Assembly: GCA_944326685.1 (NCBI GenBank)
Contig: CALVEV010000014.1
Span: 124,001-188,000 of the forward strand
Source of the DNA: Candidatus Gastranaerophilales bacterium
Lineage (GTDB): Bacteria; Cyanobacteriota; Vampirovibrionia; Gastranaerophilales; Gastranaerophilaceae
Reading direction: 5' to 3'
DNA: 64,000 nucleotides
A program made the position numbers and the translations under genes. Below the pieces are notes generated by a model. It did not search any database, was not told the DNA's origin, and worked only from the letters and a program-made list of their open reading frames with translations. Positions 33,977 to 44,501 of this stretch are shown in pieces. The number at the start of each line of letters is the position of its first letter. The first letter of the stretch is position 1.

Positions 33977-35214
33977 GCTTGATTTTCTTTAGGTATTTCA
34001 ATTTGTGCTAAATTGGCTAATTCAGGTGCAACATATTTAGCAACATCTTCACCTAAAATTTCATTAGCAACTTGTGTTATAGCTCCTGAAAGTTGATTAT
34101 TAACTTCATTTGTTATCTGTTGTGCTACAAAATTTCCAATAGTTTGTTGACCAGTTGCTAAAGCCGTAATATTTCCTAAAGATTGACCTGCAATTACTGT
34201 ATTTTGTGTTGCCGCACTAAAGAACGCAGTAGCTTCTGCAGCTGCTTTTGCTGCTACCCCAGAGGTTGTGCCAAATGAAAAGAAGGAAGCAGTACCAGCT
34301 GTAGCTGCTTCTGTCGATTTTATCGTTCCTGCTGTTGTATCTGCTGTAGCCATTGTTGTTCCTGTTGCTTGATGACCTAGTTGTTTTGCTTTACCGCCTC
34401 CAAATAGTTTGTTAATTGCATCACTTATTCTTTGGAATAGATTTGTACCTTTTGTTTGCGTATTATTTACAACTTCTTTGTGTTTTTGTTCTGTTTGTGT
34501 TTGAATTTGCTCTCCTTCTTGTACTTTTACAGTTTGCTCTGTTTGAATATTTACTAATTCTCCTTGCATACTTGATATCATACCTATATTGGAATTATAT
34601 TCTTCAAGTAATGCTTGTATTTTTTCTGCGTTAGAATTATTACCTGATTTTACTACTTTTTTCGTTGTAACTGTTTTATTATTTTCTGTGTTTTTTGTAT
34701 TAGTATTTCCTTCTGATGATGGTGTACTATTTCTACTGTCTTCTGTTTTGACTTCTTCAAATTCAATTCCCTCTAAAGAACCACCATTAAGTTCTGCTAT
34801 TTCTTGTTGAATTTCTTCGTTTCTATTAGTTAATTCTTGCATTGATTCTTGTAGTGTTTGTCCTTTAGTATTATTATCTTTTATTGTTTGGATAATCTGA
34901 TTCTTTAGTATATTTTGAAACTGAGACATATCTAATTCTCCAGTCTGAACAAGTTGAATAACACTATTAAGAGCAAGAGTACATAATTGTTTTTGTTGTT
35001 GTAATTGTTGTGTTGTATTTGCTGCATCTGTTGCAGTTGTTATTCCTCTTTTTGTAGTTTCTGCAGTTTCTTTAGCTGCACCACCGCTAATTAAAGCTGA
35101 AACAAGAGCATCAGTTACAGCAGTTTTAGCTGTTTCAACAGCATTGTTTGTAACAGCTTCTAAACCTGCTTTTGCATCAAAACTTAAATTAAATTTTGTT
35201 ACATCTAATGACAT
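33973..35214 (-). CDS. Unknown Ala/Thr/Gln-rich coiled-coil protein
   Basis: A 413-residue protein without signal peptide. Ala/Thr-rich helices with GGA loops (about 1-75), Gln/Glu-rich coiled coils (about 75-150 and 190-255), and then a long stretch (about 260-400) dominated by Ala, Thr and Gly with AEATAFFSAATQ-type sequence. The composition recalls secreted translocator or effector proteins or phage-tail-like structural proteins, but there is no recognisable domain. A GTAAACG-like leader lacks the CAATT-N17-TTTATA element. Function unknown. Confidence 0.75.
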   Translation of the reverse strand: MSLDVTKFNLSFDAKAGLEAVTNNAVETAKTAVTDALVSALISGGAAKETAETTKRGITTATDAANTTQQLQQQKQLCTLALNSVIQLVQTGELDMSQFQNILKNQIIQTIKDNNTKGQTLQESMQELTNRNEEIQQEIAELNGGSLEGIEFEEVKTEDSRNSTPSSEGNTNTKNTENNKTVTTKKVVKSGNNSNAEKIQALLEEYNSNIGMISSMQGELVNIQTEQTVKVQEGEQIQTQTEQKHKEVVNNTQTKGTNLFQRISDAINKLFGGGKAKQLGHQATGTTMATADTTAGTIKSTEAATAGTASFFSFGTTSGVAAKAAAEATAFFSAATQNTVIAGQSLGNITALATGQQTIGNFVAQQITNEVNNQLSGAITQVANEILGEDVAKYVAPELANLAQIEIPKENQA

Positions 35215-35282
35215 TATTCTTTTCTGCTCTCGTATTTTGGGTACAATAGGGCATAGTTATACTACGCTATTAATATAAAAAC

Positions 35283-35315
35283 ATCGGAGTCCCTTGTTAT
35301 TTCAGGAACTCCGAT
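35283..35315 (-). terminator. Terminator of the MsbA-like gene
   Basis: An 8-bp stem ATCGGAGT / ACTCCGAT with a larger loop, followed on the minus strand by a T run. It lies 25 bp after the stop of the leftward ABC exporter gene. Confidence 0.75.
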
Positions 35316-35339
35316 TTCTGTAATAATTCTTAATATATC

Positions 35340-37214
35340 CTATTGTGAGATTAATTCATTAGGTTCTAAATTTACTTCTACCCCTTCATTTATCCCTTCA
35401 TTTACCCCCTTGCGGAATTGCATTTCATAAAGCATCTTATATTGACCGTTTTCGATTTGAAGGAGTTCATCATGAGAACCTAATTCAACCAAATGACCTT
35501 CATTGATTACAGCAATCTTATCAGCATTTCTAATTGTAGATAGCCTATGAGCAATTACAAATACTGTTTTATCTTGCATTAGAGCATCTAGTGCTTTTTG
35601 GACAACAGCTTCTGATTTATTATCTAAGGCACTTGTTGCCTCATCTAATATAACAATAGGACTTTGTCTTACCATTGCACGTGCTATTGCAACACGTTGT
35701 CTTTGACCTCCAGACAATGATGTCCCTCTTTCACCTAAAACAGTATCTAATCCTTCAGGAAGAGATTCTATTACTTCTTCTAAGTGGGCAGATTTTATTG
35801 CATTATCAAACATTTCTTGTGTTGCATTAGGATTTCCTAACATAATATTTTCTCTAATTGTTCCCGTAAACAAGAAATTATCTTGGAAAACTACAGATAT
35901 ATGATGTCTTAATGATTCTAAAGTTATATCTCTAATATCAACTCCATCAAATTTTATTGATCCTGATTTAACATCATAAAATCTAGGTAATAAATTAACA
36001 AGTGTTGATTTACCACCTCCTGAATTACCAACTAATGCAATTGTTTCTCCTTTATTAACTTGCATATTAATATTATTTAATACAGGATGTCCTTCTTCAT
36101 ATTCAAAGCAAACGTTTTCAAAAGTTATTGAATTGATTGTATCTCCTAATGCTATTGCTGTAGGTTTATCTTTAATTGTTGGAATAATATCAAATAACTC
36201 AAATATACGTCCAAAAGAAACAAATATTGTTTGAATGTTTGTTAAAGTACCTCCTAATGTTTTCATTGGTTTGTATAGTAATAATAAAGATGTTACGAAT
36301 GATGCAAAGCTACCTGCTGTCATTTCTCCACTTAATATTAGATACATACCATAATGTAGAACACACGCAATACCAATAGATGCTATTAAGTACATAATTG
36401 GAGACATCCAAGCAGAACGTTTTGTTAATGATATAGCAATATCAAATGATTTTTGGATTTGTTTATTGAATTCTTTTTTCTGATGTTCTTGTAATGAGTA
36501 TGCTGTCATTACTTTATTTCCAGAATAAGTTTCATTTAAATTCGTTGTTATATTTCCACCTACAACCATACCTTTATTAGATGTTTCTTTAACTTTTTTC
36601 CGAATTAAAGCCATTGGTAAAAATGCGCAACCTAAAACAAGAACTCCAACTACTGCAAGTTTCCAAGAACTAAATAACATTACCGCAATTAAGCTTGCGG
36701 CACCAAATAAACTTGTAACAATAGATTTAATTTGTTGTATAAAGTTTTTTGCTGCTACATCTGGATCTGAAAGATAACGAGTTAAAATAATTCCTGATGA
36801 ATTTTCATCAAAGAAACTAGAATCCATTGTAACTAATGATGCAAATAATTTTACTTTAACAGAGTTTGTTATTTTTTGACTGGTCCAATCAGTTAAATAA
36901 TCATTTAAATAACGCATAACTCCTTGAAATGCAGCAAATAATATAACTGCAAATGGAATTGCTGCAGCTAGAACTGAATATGAAATATCAATAGAATGTC
37001 CCATTAAAGACATGTGTAAATCTTTTTGACCTATTACATAGTCCATAAATGGTTTTAGAGCAAAAGCTGTGACCCCATCTAATAATCCTACAGGGATTGC
37101 AACCATAACACCTAAAAATATTCTAAATAAAAATGGTTTAACAAATGGAAAAGCTCTTGATATCAACCAACTATATCTAAATGAATTTGCTGCTGTTGTA
37201 TTTTTTAACTTCAT
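35340..37214 (-). CDS. msbA: MsbA-like ABC exporter (lipid A flippase type)
   Basis: A 624-residue half-transporter: six-helix ABC transmembrane domain (about 20-320), then ATPase with Walker A VGNSGGGKST, Q-loop FQDNFLF, signature LSGGQRQR, Walker B IVILDEATSALD and His switch AHRLST. Length and order fit MsbA, which flips lipid A-core across the inner membrane; drug exporters look alike. The presence of OstA-like and gmhA genes in the window favours the lipid role. Confidence 0.88.
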   Translation of the reverse strand: MKLKNTTAANSFRYSWLISRAFPFVKPFLFRIFLGVMVAIPVGLLDGVTAFALKPFMDYVIGQKDLHMSLMGHSIDISYSVLAAAIPFAVILFAAFQGVMRYLNDYLTDWTSQKITNSVKVKLFASLVTMDSSFFDENSSGIILTRYLSDPDVAAKNFIQQIKSIVTSLFGAASLIAVMLFSSWKLAVVGVLVLGCAFLPMALIRKKVKETSNKGMVVGGNITTNLNETYSGNKVMTAYSLQEHQKKEFNKQIQKSFDIAISLTKRSAWMSPIMYLIASIGIACVLHYGMYLILSGEMTAGSFASFVTSLLLLYKPMKTLGGTLTNIQTIFVSFGRIFELFDIIPTIKDKPTAIALGDTINSITFENVCFEYEEGHPVLNNINMQVNKGETIALVGNSGGGKSTLVNLLPRFYDVKSGSIKFDGVDIRDITLESLRHHISVVFQDNFLFTGTIRENIMLGNPNATQEMFDNAIKSAHLEEVIESLPEGLDTVLGERGTSLSGGQRQRVAIARAMVRQSPIVILDEATSALDNKSEAVVQKALDALMQDKTVFVIAHRLSTIRNADKIAVINEGHLVELGSHDELLQIENGQYKMLYEMQFRKGVNEGINEGVEVNLEPNELISQ

Positions 37215-37314
37215 AAATTATCCCCAATCTTTTTCATGTCTTTAATAATAATTATATATCAAAAAGATTTATAAAGATTGGCAAATTTATTTTTTTAATG
37301 TTTTATATAATATT

Positions 37315-39051
37315 ATGAAAATTTCTTATCAAAATATTAATAGACAAAATTTTTCAAGCAAAATTGATAAAAAAGAAAACCAAGCTAAAACAACAAATAG
37401 TTCTAAGTTTAATTATCCAACATCTGAACAATTACAAGGATATACACCTTGTGGTAAGATTAATTTGGAGAAAATAATTATGGATAAAAATAGAGACCAA
37501 TATGTAACAATAAGAGATGAGTTTTGTAAAAAATTAGAACCTAAATATCTTGATATGGCAGATAAAGATTGGAATTTTTATACAAATAGCACAAAAGAAA
37601 ACATGGAAAAAACTTCTAAAGCAAATGATGCGATTCATGAATTATATAGAGATGAACAATTGTATCAAGAATTAGGGCGATTAAAGAAACAAGGTTTAGG
37701 TGATAAACATTTAGATAATCAACTAAAACATTTGTATAAAGATTTTGATGAAGAACTTAATGCCGGTGAAGCAAAAAAAGCCTTACGAGATAAAGAAAAT
37801 GAAATTGCCGCTAAATTTAATTCTTATGTTCCTAAAATTGACGGAAAAGAAGTTTCAAAAGCTGAAATAAGTAAAATCTTGCAAATGGAAAAAGAACCTC
37901 AAATTAGACAAAAGGCATACGATGCCAAAGTTAAGGGTGGAGATTTAATTGCTGATGATTTAGTTGAATTTGTTAAAATGAGAAATGAATTTGCGAAATC
38001 TCAAGGATATGATAATTTTTTTGATTATCAATTAAAAGAAACATATGATGTTGAACCTAAGGAGTTAAATAAGCTTCTTGATGATGTTTTTGAAAAAGCA
38101 AAAGACTCTAATAAAATAATACAAACTGAAGAAAAAAATGAGTTAGCTAAAGCATTTAATATAAAGCCTGAAGAATTAGATTCATATCATTATGGTTTAT
38201 TGTCTGATGATGATCCAACAAGGGAAGTAAATAAATCTTTAAAAAATAAAGAACAAGTTGTTGATATTTCAAAACAGGCTTATCAAAATATGGGATACGA
38301 TATTGATAATCTTCCTATAACACTAGATTTATTCCCACGTAAGAATAAAAATACTCATGGATTTTGTTTTGATATTGATGCCGGGAAAGATGCAAGAATT
38401 CTAGCTAATTTAACAAATGATGCAGGAAGTATTGATACATTGTGTCATGAATTAGGACATTGTGTGTACCATCTAGGAATAAATCCTAATCTTCCATTTT
38501 TAGAAAAAACAGCATCATCACCAGCAATGACCGAAGCAGTTGCAATGATGATGGGTGATCTAATGAAAACAGAAAATATCCTTGAAGGTGTCGTTGATGC
38601 TAAAACCCTTGATAAATTCAAAAAAACTCATAAAAAAGATGAATCAAAATTTATTAATCATAGTATGCAAATAATAAATTTTGAAAGAGAAATGTATAAA
38701 AATCCTGATCAAAATTTAGGTAAACTTTGGCATGATTTAAAATGTCAATATAAAGGGCATAATAAATCTGAAAAAATTGATAATGAATGGGCAACAATTC
38801 CACATTATTTATCACATCCTGCTTATTATCAAAATTATTTTAGAGCTGACTTAATGAAGGCTCAAATGTATGAACATTTAACCAATAAACTTGGTAATTT
38901 AACAGAGAATCCTAATACTGCGGAATATTTGAATAAAAATATTTTTGAATGTGGTAAGAGTGTTGATGAAAATGACCTAATTAAACAGCTAACTGGTAAA
39001 AAATTATCATCAGATGCTCTTTGTAAATCTTTACAAGTAGACAATAATTAA
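37315..39051 (+). CDS. Zincin metallopeptidase of the M2/M3 type
   Basis: A 578-residue protein with the zinc motif HELGH (378-382) and a third ligand Glu407 in MTEAVAMM, spacing typical of M2/M3 oligopeptidases. The C-terminal HYLSHPAYYQNYFRAD resembles the substrate-binding tyrosine segment of M2 (angiotensin-converting-enzyme-like) peptidases. No signal peptide: an intracellular peptide-trimming role is likely. The first 35 residues are an Asn/Ser/Lys-rich extension. A TATATAAT box ends 3 nt before the ATG, suggesting a leaderless message. Confidence 0.82.
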   Translation: MKISYQNINRQNFSSKIDKKENQAKTTNSSKFNYPTSEQLQGYTPCGKINLEKIIMDKNRDQYVTIRDEFCKKLEPKYLDMADKDWNFYTNSTKENMEKTSKANDAIHELYRDEQLYQELGRLKKQGLGDKHLDNQLKHLYKDFDEELNAGEAKKALRDKENEIAAKFNSYVPKIDGKEVSKAEISKILQMEKEPQIRQKAYDAKVKGGDLIADDLVEFVKMRNEFAKSQGYDNFFDYQLKETYDVEPKELNKLLDDVFEKAKDSNKIIQTEEKNELAKAFNIKPEELDSYHYGLLSDDDPTREVNKSLKNKEQVVDISKQAYQNMGYDIDNLPITLDLFPRKNKNTHGFCFDIDAGKDARILANLTNDAGSIDTLCHELGHCVYHLGINPNLPFLEKTASSPAMTEAVAMMMGDLMKTENILEGVVDAKTLDKFKKTHKKDESKFINHSMQIINFEREMYKNPDQNLGKLWHDLKCQYKGHNKSEKIDNEWATIPHYLSHPAYYQNYFRADLMKAQMYEHLTNKLGNLTENPNTAEYLNKNIFECGKSVDENDLIKQLTGKKLSSDALCKSLQVDNN

Positions 39052-39091
39052 TTTCTCAATTAATATAATATTAATTGGGGAGATTAATTAG

Positions 39092-39859
39092 TTGGATAAG
39101 AAGAACTATACAACAGACGCAATTAATCTTAAATCTTATGATTTGAGTGATGCTGATAAAATAATTCTAATGTATTCAAAAGATAAAGGGCTTATAAAAG
39201 GTGTTGCTAAAGGTGTTAAAAAGCCAAAGAGTAAACTTGGAGCGAGGATGGATTCATTAATTGCAAATACTATTATGTTTGCAAAAGGTAGAAACCTAGA
39301 TACAATATGTCAGGCACAGTCAATTAATACATTTAAAGAATCACGCCAAGATATTGATAAATTAATGTGTTCTTCATATATTTCAGAAATTGTAAGTAAT
39401 TTTGGAGTTGAAGAAGATCCTTGCGCAAAAGAGGTTTATGAACTTTTATACAAAGCATTAGATAGAATTTCTAGAGCTGAGTCAAAGAAAGATGTTTTAA
39501 TTGCAACAATAAAATTTCAATTAAAAATGATGTTAATATCAGGTTTTTCATTAGAGCTGGATTCCTGTCTATGTTGTGGAGAAAGAGTTCTGAATGAAGA
39601 TATGTATTTCTCTCAAGATATGGGTGGAATTATTTGTAAAGAGTGTAATGATACTTTTAAAATTAAAACCAAAATGCATTATAAAATAAGAGATTTTTTA
39701 GAAGCAATGTTACAGTTTGATTTTGATTATACTTGTGATTATGACCAAAAAGCAACAGAAAAAGTTTGTACGGTTTGTTTCAATTTATTAAAAAATTATA
39801 TTCAAAGTCATTCGAATAAAAAATTTAAATCTGACAAAATCTTACAAGAAATTTTATAG
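39092..39859 (+). CDS. recO: DNA repair protein RecO
   Basis: A 255-residue protein starting at TTG with GGGGAG upstream. The N-terminal OB-fold (YTTDAINLKSYDLSDADKII) and a Cys4 zinc site (CLCCGER, then CKEC) identify RecO, which loads RecA with RecR on SSB-coated DNA. The 3' end overlaps the convergent porin gene by 6 bp. Confidence 0.92.
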   Translation: MDKKNYTTDAINLKSYDLSDADKIILMYSKDKGLIKGVAKGVKKPKSKLGARMDSLIANTIMFAKGRNLDTICQAQSINTFKESRQDIDKLMCSSYISEIVSNFGVEEDPCAKEVYELLYKALDRISRAESKKDVLIATIKFQLKMMLISGFSLELDSCLCCGERVLNEDMYFSQDMGGIICKECNDTFKIKTKMHYKIRDFLEAMLQFDFDYTCDYDQKATEKVCTVCFNLLKNYIQSHSNKKFKSDKILQEIL

Positions 39860-41068
39860 TAAAATTTGTGTTCCAAATATTATGCGATGTGAGTCTTCAT
39901 CGAAACTACTGTTTCTGAAGATGTAATTAAGCATTAATCTTAGTCCTTGACCTTTAATATAGTAATTAACACCAAAAACATATTCTGTAATATCACCATT
40001 AGAAACATCTAAGTTTGGCTGAAATGTATCATATCTTGCTAGTAACTCAACTTTAGGATTAATTCTATAATATGCGGTTGCATACATACCTCTGGCATGA
40101 TTATCTGATAATCCTAGATTACCATTGTATCCGTCAGCGTTTGCATATTCAAAATCAGCTCTAAATTTTTTATATTGGTATCTTGCATAAGCTCCTATAA
40201 CATTATATGTAAAATTATTATGTCCAGAGCTTACACCGCCTCCTAATTTTAAGTCCCCATATCTTCCATCAGTTTTTCCTAATGGTTTAAGATTTACCCA
40301 ACCAGTAAATTCTACACCAGGGAAAAATTCCCTCATATAAGAATCAGAACTATATCCACCTAAGTCATATTCTATTAAATCATATTCTCCAACAACCCTA
40401 GCTCCAAATTTACGAATGTTTCCAAAATTTCTACTTATTTGTGAATATGATATTAAAGGAACTGCCCAATCCGATTTTGAACCTTCTTCTCCTGAATGTG
40501 TTCTTGAATTACCTAATACAAGCCTATTATGTTTTGTCATTTGATGAGATATAAAAGCATCACCTATCAAAAATTGCCAAAAGTTTAAATCATCTCTAGG
40601 TGTGTATCGTGTAGAAATATTAAAAGATGTTTTTCCATCTTTAAAATATCCTCTAAAATGGTTTTCAATATTGTTGTTGGCGTAATCAACACTTGAGCCA
40701 CCACCTTGAAATATATTAGTTGTAATAGAACCTTTATAAAAAACTCCAGTATGGAAACTATCTAAAGGACCTTTTTCAAAATATTTTGTTGTTGCATCTT
40801 CTAATAAATAAACAGGTCGTTTAAGGTTCAAGCATTCTTCATCAGAAGGTAGGGTATTTATAAGTGTTTCTTTAAATTTTTCTCTAAAACCATATTCATT
40901 ATATTCAGGATGTGCTTCTCTAATTTCTTCAATTCTTGATTTATGAACCTCAAAAGGTTTGTCATCAATTAAGAATACTTCATCTTTTGCACTATAAGAT
41001 ACTCCAGATGCAATGGTTACATTTGGAGTCATAATTAGTATTAAGAATATTATTAAAATTTTTTTCAA
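39854..41068 (-). CDS. Outer-membrane beta-barrel porin
   Basis: A 404-residue protein: signal peptide (about 1-20), a short alpha/beta N-terminal region (about 25-105), then regularly alternating strands with aromatic residues to the C-terminus. The end (GVNYYIKGQGLRLMLNYIFR, IFGTQILL) resembles phosphate-selective (OprP/OprO) porins. No SLH domain, unlike typical cyanobacterial porins. It should let small anions or other solutes through the outer membrane. Confidence 0.78.
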   Translation of the reverse strand: MKKILIIFLILIMTPNVTIASGVSYSAKDEVFLIDDKPFEVHKSRIEEIREAHPEYNEYGFREKFKETLINTLPSDEECLNLKRPVYLLEDATTKYFEKGPLDSFHTGVFYKGSITTNIFQGGGSSVDYANNNIENHFRGYFKDGKTSFNISTRYTPRDDLNFWQFLIGDAFISHQMTKHNRLVLGNSRTHSGEEGSKSDWAVPLISYSQISRNFGNIRKFGARVVGEYDLIEYDLGGYSSDSYMREFFPGVEFTGWVNLKPLGKTDGRYGDLKLGGGVSSGHNNFTYNVIGAYARYQYKKFRADFEYANADGYNGNLGLSDNHARGMYATAYYRINPKVELLARYDTFQPNLDVSNGDITEYVFGVNYYIKGQGLRLMLNYIFRNSSFDEDSHRIIFGTQILL

Positions 41069-41217
41069 GGTTAGGTTATTATATCATATTACTTTAATTA
41101 ATGAAAACTCCTTTTAAATGATTTAAAAACTGTAAATCTATTAATAAATGCATTTTTTTAAGAGATATACTTGTATTGGAATTAAGAAGAGTAGAGTAAC
41201 AAATTATGGAGGATAAA

Positions 41218-41484
41218 ATGAAAAAAAGGGAAACTGATGCAATTTGTATGAGTCTTTGTCAAGATACTTTTGATGAAATAACTATTCTTGATAGTTTATT
41301 ATCTGCAATTCAAGAATTATGTCTTAACTTAGAATTAAATTCTCAATATTATGAAAATACTGAAAATTTTATATTAAAACTAAGTGAAGAACGAAATAAA
41401 TATATTAACCTGTCTTCAGTTGCTCGTCAAAGATTGAAGAAAATAGAACTAATTAATTCACAACTAGAAGATAAATTAACGTAA
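41218..41484 (+). CDS. Small coiled-coil protein of unknown function
   Basis: 88 residues from the ATG at 41218, which has GGAGGATAAA directly before it; an ATG at 41206 would bury this site inside the gene. The protein is helical and acidic/basic mixed (DTFDEITILDSLLSAIQELC, then LNLELNSQYYENTENFILKL), with heptad spacing suggesting a helical bundle. It overlaps the convergent GH57 gene by 9 bp. Not recognised. Confidence 0.68.
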   Translation: MKKRETDAICMSLCQDTFDEITILDSLLSAIQELCLNLELNSQYYENTENFILKLSEERNKYINLSSVARQRLKKIELINSQLEDKLT

Positions 41485-43986
41485 AATCGCTTTATCAAAC
41501 TTTTGTTTATAATATTCGATATTGAAGTTTAATCTTTTGGCAATATCAAATAATAGTAGAATTAATTCTCTATCGCTAGGTCTAGAAATAGAACTGATAA
41601 GCTTTTCAAAATTTAGAACGATTTTAGAATAGTATATATTTTGTGCTTCCGATAAATCTGTTTTAATTTCTAATTTATCAGCCACATTTAATAATTCTAA
41701 TGTAACGTCAGCTTGTTGGTATTCCATACTATAAACTAGTCTGTTAATGTTTTGAACAATCTTTTTGCCAAAGAATTTACTAGTTTCTGTTTTGTCAATA
41801 GAAATACCTAGTCGTTTTGCTTCAAAATTGATATCACCAGCAAGTTGTATTATATCTTCATCAATAAAGCCATTTGAATTCATAAATAATTCATTAAATT
41901 GTTTTGCTAATGCATATTGTGCCGATATTTTAAATTCTTCAGGTATATCTAAGCCTAATGCTTGTAAGTGGAATATTGAAGCTTTACCATCTTCATACAT
42001 TTCTTCGTAATTTCTTGCAAATGCAGAAAGTTTATCTTTTAAAAGTATTTGAAGTATTTTTCTTCTTTCTTCAATAAATATATCTTTTAAAGTGAAGTAT
42101 TCTTTTCCAAAATATCCATCAAGTCCTCTTATTATTTCTGTAAGAGGATTTACCATATATGTTCTTACTAATTCTTTTTGAATATTTTCATATTCATCAG
42201 AATAATCTCTAATAGCACAATGGAAATCTCCACCAGAGAATTGTACAAGTGCAAACATCATATCAGAACGTTCTAATGTGATTTTTGATTGTATTTCAAC
42301 ATGTCCTACGATTAATTGTGAATCACCTTTTTTAACTCGTTTATATGATTTTTTTGTTATTGAGTAACAGTATACATCCTCTTCATCTTCTGTTTCTTGA
42401 TATAAAGATGATATAGCCCATAAACTAACTATTTGTTTCATTGAAACAACAGAAGGTTTTACATATTTCTCATATATTTCTTTACCATTACCTAGTTCAG
42501 GATAATTACTTTGTGCTCTTGATAGAATTTCTAAATATGGTCCTTCTAAATCTTTTTTTGTAAAGTTTTTAGCTAATTGAATAACTCTTGCTGCATATTT
42601 CATAATTTGAGTTGTTTCAATTCCGGAAATATCTGAGAAGAACCAACCGCAGCTTGTATACATTAGCATTGCTTGACGTTGGATTTCAAGAATTTCCATT
42701 GCTCTCACTTTATCATTTTCTTCTAAGCCATCATTAAAATATTTTGCTTGGAATTTTTTTACAGATAAATCTGAACGATCAAGAATTACATCAATATAAT
42801 TCATTCTTGCAGCCATAAAATCTTTGAAATATTTTTTACCTTGCTTTTGACATAATGGAATTACTTCATCTCTTAAATAATCCATTGCATCTCTTAAAGG
42901 TCTTCTCCATTTTTGGTTCCAACCTGGGTGTCCGCCTGTTGAACAACCGCAGTCTTCACACCAACGTCCAACACCATGGAAACAACTCCAAGAAGAAACA
43001 TCTTTTAAATCTACTTCCCAGTTGCTTGCGTATTTTTCTAAATATTCCGCATAATTGGTAATTGTAAAACCTGCTTCTTTTGCTTTGGTTGATAAAGCAT
43101 ATGCAAGAGCCATATCTCCAAATTTTGTATGGTGTCCATAGCTTTCGCCATCAGTCGCAATATTAATTAATTGTGGATAATTTCTATCAAAAGAAATACC
43201 ATCCTTTAATCGTCTTACAAATTTATTTCCATCTCTTAAAAGTTCATCAAAAGCAACTGATTTAGAAATTGCACCGTCGTAGAAGAACAAGTCAATAAAT
43301 TTCCCAGGTGCAGATTTAATATAGTATCTATATGATCTTGCAGGATCAATATTGCCCCAACTTACATCATTCCAATTTGTATCGCCTTGTTTTCTTATTC
43401 GTTTAGCTTGGAATGGTGATAAAATAGTAAATTTGATATCATTTTCTACTAAAACTCTTAAAGTATCATCATCAACTGCTGTTTCCGCAAGCCAAATCCC
43501 TTCAGGTTTGCGACCGAATCGATATTCAAAATCTCTAATACCCCACTTAACTTGAGTTTGTTTATCAAGTTCATTTGCAAGTGGCATTATAATATGATTA
43601 TATACTTGAGCAATAGCATTTCCATGTCCATTGTGTTCTTCTACGCTTTTAATATCAGCTTTGATAATTCGTTCATATGCGTGAGGAGAAAAAACTTCCA
43701 TCCAAGATAATAAAGTTGGACCAAAATTGAAACTCATGCTTTCATAGTTATTGACTAATTTAAGAATTCTGTTTTTATCATCAACAACTTTTGATACAGA
43801 ATTTGGTGCATAACATTCATTATTTACACGTTCATTCCAATCGTGACAAGGTAATGCACTAGGTTGTAACTCAACAGCTTCAAGCCATGGGTTTTCCCTC
43901 GGTGGTTGATAAAAATGACCGTGTATTGCTAAGAATATTTTTTTACTATCTTTTTCAACTTCTTTTTTATTTTTCTCTTCTTGCAT
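41476..43986 (-). CDS. GH57 glycoside hydrolase with DUF3536
   Basis: An 836-residue protein. The N-terminal half is a glycoside hydrolase family 57 barrel: HGHFYQPPRENPWLE, PEGIWLAETAVDDDTLR and TDGESYGHHT carry the conserved region residues. The second half (about 310-836) corresponds to DUF3536. GH57 members include alpha-amylases, 4-alpha-glucanotransferases and branching enzymes acting on glycogen or maltodextrins. No signal peptide, so it probably acts on storage glycogen. Confidence 0.92.
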   Translation of the reverse strand: MQEEKNKKEVEKDSKKIFLAIHGHFYQPPRENPWLEAVELQPSALPCHDWNERVNNECYAPNSVSKVVDDKNRILKLVNNYESMSFNFGPTLLSWMEVFSPHAYERIIKADIKSVEEHNGHGNAIAQVYNHIIMPLANELDKQTQVKWGIRDFEYRFGRKPEGIWLAETAVDDDTLRVLVENDIKFTILSPFQAKRIRKQGDTNWNDVSWGNIDPARSYRYYIKSAPGKFIDLFFYDGAISKSVAFDELLRDGNKFVRRLKDGISFDRNYPQLINIATDGESYGHHTKFGDMALAYALSTKAKEAGFTITNYAEYLEKYASNWEVDLKDVSSWSCFHGVGRWCEDCGCSTGGHPGWNQKWRRPLRDAMDYLRDEVIPLCQKQGKKYFKDFMAARMNYIDVILDRSDLSVKKFQAKYFNDGLEENDKVRAMEILEIQRQAMLMYTSCGWFFSDISGIETTQIMKYAARVIQLAKNFTKKDLEGPYLEILSRAQSNYPELGNGKEIYEKYVKPSVVSMKQIVSLWAISSLYQETEDEEDVYCYSITKKSYKRVKKGDSQLIVGHVEIQSKITLERSDMMFALVQFSGGDFHCAIRDYSDEYENIQKELVRTYMVNPLTEIIRGLDGYFGKEYFTLKDIFIEERRKILQILLKDKLSAFARNYEEMYEDGKASIFHLQALGLDIPEEFKISAQYALAKQFNELFMNSNGFIDEDIIQLAGDINFEAKRLGISIDKTETSKFFGKKIVQNINRLVYSMEYQQADVTLELLNVADKLEIKTDLSEAQNIYYSKIVLNFEKLISSISRPSDRELILLLFDIAKRLNFNIEYYKQKFDKAILR

Positions 43987-43997
43987 TTCTTATGTCC

Positions 43998-44477
43998 TTA
44001 TTTTTTTGCATGTATTAATTGAATGTTTTCTGCATCAAACCAAGCATCTCCAAGTGCATTTGAAAATACTGTTCCTGTAACCTTTATAGTATCACCTTCA
44101 TTAATATCAGGTAGTTTTTCCGCAACTTTTCTAGATACAAACATTTTTAATTCTGAGAGAGGAATTGTTCCTGCTACATCATCTCTAAAAAATAGAAATG
44201 AAATGTATTTATCAGAACTTCTGAATGCTGGTTTATAGTCTAATCCTAAAGTTGAGAATTTTGAAAATTTACCGGTCATGCATATTCTTTTTCTCATATA
44301 CGCAGATGGATTATTAACTAAATCTAAAGGTTTAACGCTCAATGCCGGTTGTTGAGCTTGAGCTGCTGTTTGTGTTTGAACAGTTTTGGTAGGTGCTGCT
44401 GTATTTGCAACTGCAAACTCAGAATTAAAACTTATTATAAATAACCCTAATAATAAACTACTTAGTATTTTTTTCAT
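43998..44477 (-). CDS. Secreted OB-fold-like protein of unknown function
   Basis: A 159-residue protein with a signal peptide (about 1-24), an Ala/Gln/Thr-rich linker, and one small domain with the strand pattern of a tRNA_anti-like OB fold (KRICMTGKFSKFSTLG, EGDTIKVTGTVFSNALGDAW). Probably periplasmic. 11 bp upstream of the GH57 gene, so likely co-transcribed. GGAGAAG precedes the ATG. Confidence 0.78.
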   Translation of the reverse strand: MKKILSSLLLGLFIISFNSEFAVANTAAPTKTVQTQTAAQAQQPALSVKPLDLVNNPSAYMRKRICMTGKFSKFSTLGLDYKPAFRSSDKYISFLFFRDDVAGTIPLSELKMFVSRKVAEKLPDINEGDTIKVTGTVFSNALGDAWFDAENIQLIHAKK

Positions 44478-44501
44478 TACTCTTCTCCTAAATTCAATTG
44501 T

